NCBI GenBank assembly: GCA_046712825.1
Contig: JBKKCR010000116.1
Span: 1-22,896, forward strand
DNA from: DATFGK01 sp046712825
GTDB lineage: Bacteria > Actinomycetota > AC-67
Direction of reading: 5' to 3'
DNA: 22,896 nt
The position numbers and the translations under genes were made by a program. This document shows positions 19,692-22,896 of this stretch, piece by piece. Every line of letters starts with the position of its first letter. Within the stretch, counting starts at the first letter, position 1. Below the pieces are notes generated by a model. The model did not search any database. It saw nothing but the letters and a program-made list of their open reading frames with translations, and was not told where the DNA came from.

Positions 19692-21375
19692 CGAGAGCGA
19701 GACGGCACGATCGTTCGGGGGATTCACCCCGGACCGACTTTCGATCTTCTTCTACGTCCGCTACCTCACCCCGGTTCTCGTCCTCGTGACCCTGGCCGCG
19801 TCGCCGGACGTTCCACTACCACGCGGCCGTCTCGTCACGCTGCTGATCGCGCAAGCCGCGTTCGGTCTCGCGACGCAGACGCTCGCGATCCGGATGCCGC
19901 GGATCCTCGGCGTCGCCGTGTGGTGCTCGGTCCTCGGCGATGTTGCCGTGATCGCCGGCCTGGCCGCCGCGACCGGCGGGGCCGCGAGCCCCCTCGTCTT
20001 CCTCTTCACGTTGCAAGCCATCGCCGCGGGGATCTTGCTCTCCTCCTCGGTCGGCGTGCGGCTCCTCTTGTTGTCGAGCGGGGCGATCCTGGCGCTCGAC
20101 GTCGCCGGTTCCGCAGGTCTCATCCGGAGCCCCGGAGGATTCCCGCGCGGACTGCAGGCGATGGCGGCCCTGTGGGTCGTCGCCGGCAGCGCGATCCTGT
20201 TCTCCACCTCGAACGAGCGCGAGCTGCGGCGCCGCAACGTCGAGCTCGCAACGATCCGGCGCGTCACCCTCGATATCGAGGAGACGCTCTCGCTCGAAGA
20301 GATCCTCGCCGACCTGTGTCGCGGGGTCGTGGAAGGTTTCGGATTCTCCGGCGCGGCGGTCCTGTTCCGCGAGGAGAGCGGATTCGTCTGTCGCGGCGGA
20401 TACGGATCGACCGGTCGCATCGGCACTGCGGTGGATGATCGCGGCCCCATTCGCGAAGCGACCGAAGCTGGTACGCCGATCGTGGTGTCGCGCGATGAAG
20501 CACGTCGCGATGGGACGCTCTCGGATGTGATCGGCACGCGCGGATACGTGCTCGTACCGCTCGGACACGACGGCGCCCTCGTCGCGACGCGGACCGGACG
20601 GCGCGGCCGTCCCGGCTTGGTCCGCCTGCGCGAGATCGAGGCGCTCTCCTCGCTCGCCCACCACGCGATCCTCGCGCTGACGAACGCCCGCCTTCACGAA
20701 TCGGTGCGAGACATGGCCAAGCGTGATCCGCTAACCGGCTTGCTAAACCACGGCGAGTTCCAACGGGTTCTCGCCTCCGAGTCCGGACGGCTCGAGCGCT
20801 TCAGCTCGCTGCGCACATCGGGCCACCGTCTCTCGTTGCTGCTCATCGATATCGACCGCTTCAAGCTTCTGAACGATCGATACGGCCATCCATCCGGAGA
20901 CGCCGTGCTGCGAAAGGTCGCGGACGCGATAAATGACGCCGTTCGATCGTTCGACGTCGTTGCCCGCTACGGCGGCGAGGAATTCGCGGTGGTTCTGCCC
21001 GAGACGGACGAGGAGGGCGCTCTTCAGGTCGCCGAGCGCGTCCGCGTGGCGGTGGCGGATACGGTAGCCGCGCCCAAGCCCGGCCCCCGCCGCCGGATCA
21101 CCGTATCGATCGGATCGGCAACGGCACCCTCGGACGGGTCAAACCCCGCGGAACTGATCGCCGCCGCGGACGATGCGCTCTACCGGGCGAAAGACATGGG
21201 ACGCAACCGCGTGACGCCGGCGAGCGAGCTTCGGACCCGCACGCGGCGCGTGGTCGCTTTGAAGACGCCTAGCCGACGCCGGCCGGCACCAGCCGCACGC
21301 CGCGCTGCCGCCGGATCTGGGCCCGCTCCCGAGCGGTCGTCCCGCCCCAAACCCCGAACTCCTCGCGCGCGATAG
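19666..21375 (+). CDS. Membrane-bound GAF-GGDEF diguanylate cyclase
   Basis: A 569-residue enzyme predicted to make cyclic di-GMP from two GTP. About six membrane helices occupy residues 25-180, a GAF-like domain about 205-345 and a GGDEF domain about 355-515. The active site is intact: DPLTGLLNHGEF, LLLIDIDRFKLLNDRYGH and GGEEF at 436-440. The inhibitory RxxD site is also present (RSFD, 427-430), five residues ahead, so product inhibition is expected. The GTG start has AGAGGAAGG upstream and overlaps the preceding gene. The last 50 or so residues are a disordered Arg/Pro/Ala tail, whose DNA is antisense to the 3' end of the WhiB-like gene for 107 bp. Confidence 0.9.
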   Translation: MSSGPSDFSESETARSFGGFTPDRLSIFFYVRYLTPVLVLVTLAASPDVPLPRGRLVTLLIAQAAFGLATQTLAIRMPRILGVAVWCSVLGDVAVIAGLAAATGGAASPLVFLFTLQAIAAGILLSSSVGVRLLLLSSGAILALDVAGSAGLIRSPGGFPRGLQAMAALWVVAGSAILFSTSNERELRRRNVELATIRRVTLDIEETLSLEEILADLCRGVVEGFGFSGAAVLFREESGFVCRGGYGSTGRIGTAVDDRGPIREATEAGTPIVVSRDEARRDGTLSDVIGTRGYVLVPLGHDGALVATRTGRRGRPGLVRLREIEALSSLAHHAILALTNARLHESVRDMAKRDPLTGLLNHGEFQRVLASESGRLERFSSLRTSGHRLSLLLIDIDRFKLLNDRYGHPSGDAVLRKVADAINDAVRSFDVVARYGGEEFAVVLPETDEEGALQVAERVRVAVADTVAAPKPGPRRRITVSIGSATAPSDGSNPAELIAAADDALYRAKDMGRNRVTPASELRTRTRRVVALKTPSRRRPAPAARRAAAGSGPAPERSSRPKPRTPRAR

Positions 21376-21547
21376 CCCACTCCAAGCACTTCGGCCGCAG
21401 CGGGCACACGGCGCACACCGATTTCGCCTTCGCGACGGCCGCGCCCCCCTCCGCGTAGAAGAGTTCCGGATCCAACCCGCGACACGAGGCCTCCTCGAGG
21501 AACGGATACATCCGGGAGCGCCTTGTTGCCCCGTACGTAGCTGCCAT
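21269..21547 (-). CDS. WhiB-like iron-sulfur transcription factor
   Basis: A 92-residue Wbl protein, a family restricted to actinobacteria and their phages. The four cluster cysteines are Cys22, Cys45, Cys48 and Cys54 (C-x22-CxxC-x5-C). The WAIAREEFGVWGG turn, with GVWGG at 65-69, precedes a basic C-terminal tail (TARERAQIRRQRG). It should bind a [4Fe-4S] cluster and act with the housekeeping sigma factor. ATG 21547 follows GGAGGAGGAGG (21552-21562). Sequence alone does not settle which Wbl class it is. The 3' end overlaps the diguanylate cyclase gene on the opposite strand. Confidence 0.93.
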   Translation of the reverse strand: MAATYGATRRSRMYPFLEEASCRGLDPELFYAEGGAAVAKAKSVCAVCPLRPKCLEWAIAREEFGVWGGTTARERAQIRRQRGVRLVPAGVG

Positions 21548-21636
21548 GCATCCTCCTCCTCCGCCCCCCCGGGCGCGGTGAACGACTCTTGGGCTTTCGC
21601 CCCGTACAGGGAAGAAGAGGGAAGGGCTGGGGATGG

Positions 21637-21664
21637 ATTATGGGGACCGCGGGCGAACCGTCAA
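21637..21664 (-). promoter_or_regulatory. Housekeeping-type promoter of the WhiB-like gene
   Basis: On the minus strand TTGACG (21664-21659) and CATAAT (21642-21637) are 16 nt apart, each matching five of six consensus bases. Transcription near 21630 would give a leader of about 80 nt before ATG 21547, containing the purine-rich Shine-Dalgarno. Confidence 0.6.
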
Positions 21665-21699
21665 GACCGTGAAACTCAAGCGGATGGTCGCGACACGCT

Positions 21700-22653
21700 T
21701 CAACGCGACGACGACTGCATCTCTGCGAGCTCTTCCGCGCGTGCACCGCCGTTCTGTAGCATCGCGCGCAACCGTTTCCCTTCTTCGCCCGGATCGATCG
21801 CGAGTTGAAGGAGCGCGCGGAAGTCGGCGGCGCGGACGGCCCATTCGCGTGCGTCCCACAACGCGTCGAGCAGCATCCCGCGCAGCCGGTAGCGATCGAT
21901 CTGTTCTCCACCAGCCGACGTCGCGGGGGCGAACGCGCCGACTTCTCCGAGGAATGTCCCGACCGCGCTCGGCACGAGTCCGGTGGGCTCGGCTCCCGAC
22001 TGCAGCAAACCACGGACCCGTGTCGAGGAAAGGTCGCTGACCGCCGGGTGAAGGGGCAGCACCGACACGCGATCCGCCCAGCGTCGATTCTCCGCCCGCT
22101 CGAGGATCTCGTTCACGAGCTTCCCGTCCTCGGTGCGTGGCGCAACGATCAGTCGCGCACGGGCGAAGAGTGCGTCGAGGGCGTCGTCCCGGTCGGTGTA
22201 GTAGGACGCATCGAAGATCTGAGACACCTTGTCCGAGCCGATCAAGAAGGCCGCTTGGGTTCCCGGATACAGCATCGCCGCGGCGTCTGCTATGTCGACG
22301 TACATCCCCGAGGAGCACACCGCGACGCCCATCCCAGCCCGCTGAGCGATGAACCGCAGCGCGAGCAGTCGGTCCTCCGGGATCATGCCCGTGGGCTCCT
22401 TGCCGACCGTGTTCCTGGCCAGCACGAACAGCACGCAAGCGAACCCCTCGCGACGGGCGCGCTCGGCCAAGAGAAGGTGAGCCGAGGTCGGTGGGTTGAA
22501 CGAGCCCGGGAACACCGCGAGGGAACCGAACGCGGGCGCGCCTCTCAGCGCGACGAGCCGCGGCGGGCCGTCGGGGTCGAGAGCTTCGAGCACCGTCCGG
22601 TGCGCGAACAGCGTTGCGAGGTCGTATGCGTCCACCGGCCCTCCGCGAGCCAT
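21700..22653 (-). CDS. NadD-like nucleotidyltransferase with extra C-terminal region
   Basis: A 317-residue member of the HIGH-type cytidylyl/adenylyltransferase superfamily, most like nicotinate-nucleotide adenylyltransferases. The nucleotide site is AVFPGSFNPPTSAHLLLAE, in which the HxGH motif reads Thr56-Ser-Ala-His59. Ser-Ser-Thr-Arg (209-212, SSTRVRGLL) is the ISSTxxR motif. GSDKVSQIFD (139-148) matches the middle of the fold. About 45 residues precede the domain and about 95 follow it (ending EEGKRLRAMLQ...SSSR), beyond normal NadD length. The substrate is therefore uncertain. ATG 22653 is assumed; GTG 22635, with GGAGGG upstream, is an alternative. The open frame continuing to 22890 lacks coding support. 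Confidence 0.75.
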   Translation of the reverse strand: MARGGPVDAYDLATLFAHRTVLEALDPDGPPRLVALRGAPAFGSLAVFPGSFNPPTSAHLLLAERARREGFACVLFVLARNTVGKEPTGMIPEDRLLALRFIAQRAGMGVAVCSSGMYVDIADAAAMLYPGTQAAFLIGSDKVSQIFDASYYTDRDDALDALFARARLIVAPRTEDGKLVNEILERAENRRWADRVSVLPLHPAVSDLSSTRVRGLLQSGAEPTGLVPSAVGTFLGEVGAFAPATSAGGEQIDRYRLRGMLLDALWDAREWAVRAADFRALLQLAIDPGEEGKRLRAMLQNGGARAEELAEMQSSSR

Positions 22654-22896
22654 CCTAGCGCCGCCGGGAGGGCGCGGCCGGTCGAACGCTCGAACCTCGT
22701 TGCCCCGAGGCGCCCGTGCCGGGACAATCCACGCCAGCGGTGGATGGATGGGAGATCGTGCGGAGGGCGGCGGCCCACCGAACGTCGGGCGCCCCTGAGA
22801 TAGCCGCGCGCGCGGCCGAGGGGCTCGTGCTGCTAGGAGCGCAACCCGACGTGCGCCGCGCTGTGCGCCATAACAGTCACATATAAACAAAACCGA
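22654..22896. other. Terminal gap with no firmly supported gene
   Basis: This 243-nt stretch presumably holds the promoter of the NadD-like gene and the start of something beyond the window. It contains a perfect palindrome, GCCGCGCGCGCGGC (22803-22816), with alternating CG, and ends in an AT-rich run (22881-22893) unlike the rest of the window. A plus-strand frame of 48 codons (GTG 22740 to TAA 22886) is open but has no convincing ribosome-binding site. Confidence 0.4.

Noticed and set aside
22803..22816. Z-DNA or origin-like element
   Set aside because: A 14-bp CG palindrome alone is expected by chance in such GC-rich DNA, and no DnaA boxes or iterons accompany it.
22740..22886. Plus-strand frame of 48 codons near the right edge
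   Set aside because: No convincing Shine-Dalgarno or leaderless promoter, only moderate third-position G/C, and no recognisable product. Kept as a note because the window ends 10 nt later.

Overview
The window reads as chromosome of a high-GC actinomycete, probably an uncultured or little-studied Actinomycetota lineage. The lineage markers are a WhiB-like iron-sulfur protein (21269-21547, minus), a bacterial proteasome activator ending in GQYL (18391-18909, minus), frequent GTG starts, and several starts that look leaderless (a -10 hexamer 6-8 nt before the start codon and no Shine-Dalgarno). I see no tRNA, rRNA, CRISPR array, insertion sequence or phage gene. The DNA is packed with about 27 genes, and no gene-free stretch exceeds 300 bases.

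Layout. 1-1637: terminator of an upstream gene, a likely ECF-sigma promoter, a secreted CARDB-like wall protein with a degenerate sorting signal, and a terminator. 1639-5883: two back-to-back modules, each led by a stand-alone cyclic-nucleotide-binding-domain gene coupled to an enzyme. Leftward it is cNMP domain then amidase; rightward it is cNMP domain, flavoprotein oxidoreductase and CoA-binding protein. 5880-7951: two divergent alpha/beta hydrolases (one MEST-like with an Asp nucleophile) and a small unknown gene. 7994-8690: two small secreted unknowns with atypical base composition. 8794-12680: tryptophanase, DUF2007-like protein, secreted CocE/S15-type hydrolase, Lys-rich zinc-ribbon protein and a 50-residue basic protein.

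12688-17192 (minus): TetR regulator, ABC exporter, universal stress protein and UbiB/ABC1 kinase-like protein, with TGATG coupling at two junctions. 17318-18385: two tandem paralogous membrane proteins. 18391-21547: proteasome activator, secreted anchored protein, membrane GAF-GGDEF diguanylate cyclase, and a WhiB-like gene whose 3' end overlaps the cyclase antisense by 107 bp. 21700-22653: a NadD-like nucleotidyltransferase.

The most notable points are the paired cNMP-domain/enzyme modules, the TetR operator nested between -35 and -10 of a predicted leaderless promoter, two ECF-type promoters with identical 17-nt spacing, the repeated use of one CTAG palindrome as the shared stop of convergent gene pairs, and a bacterial relative of mammalian MEST/PEG1. 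Assignments rest on reading motifs by eye; no database search was possible.
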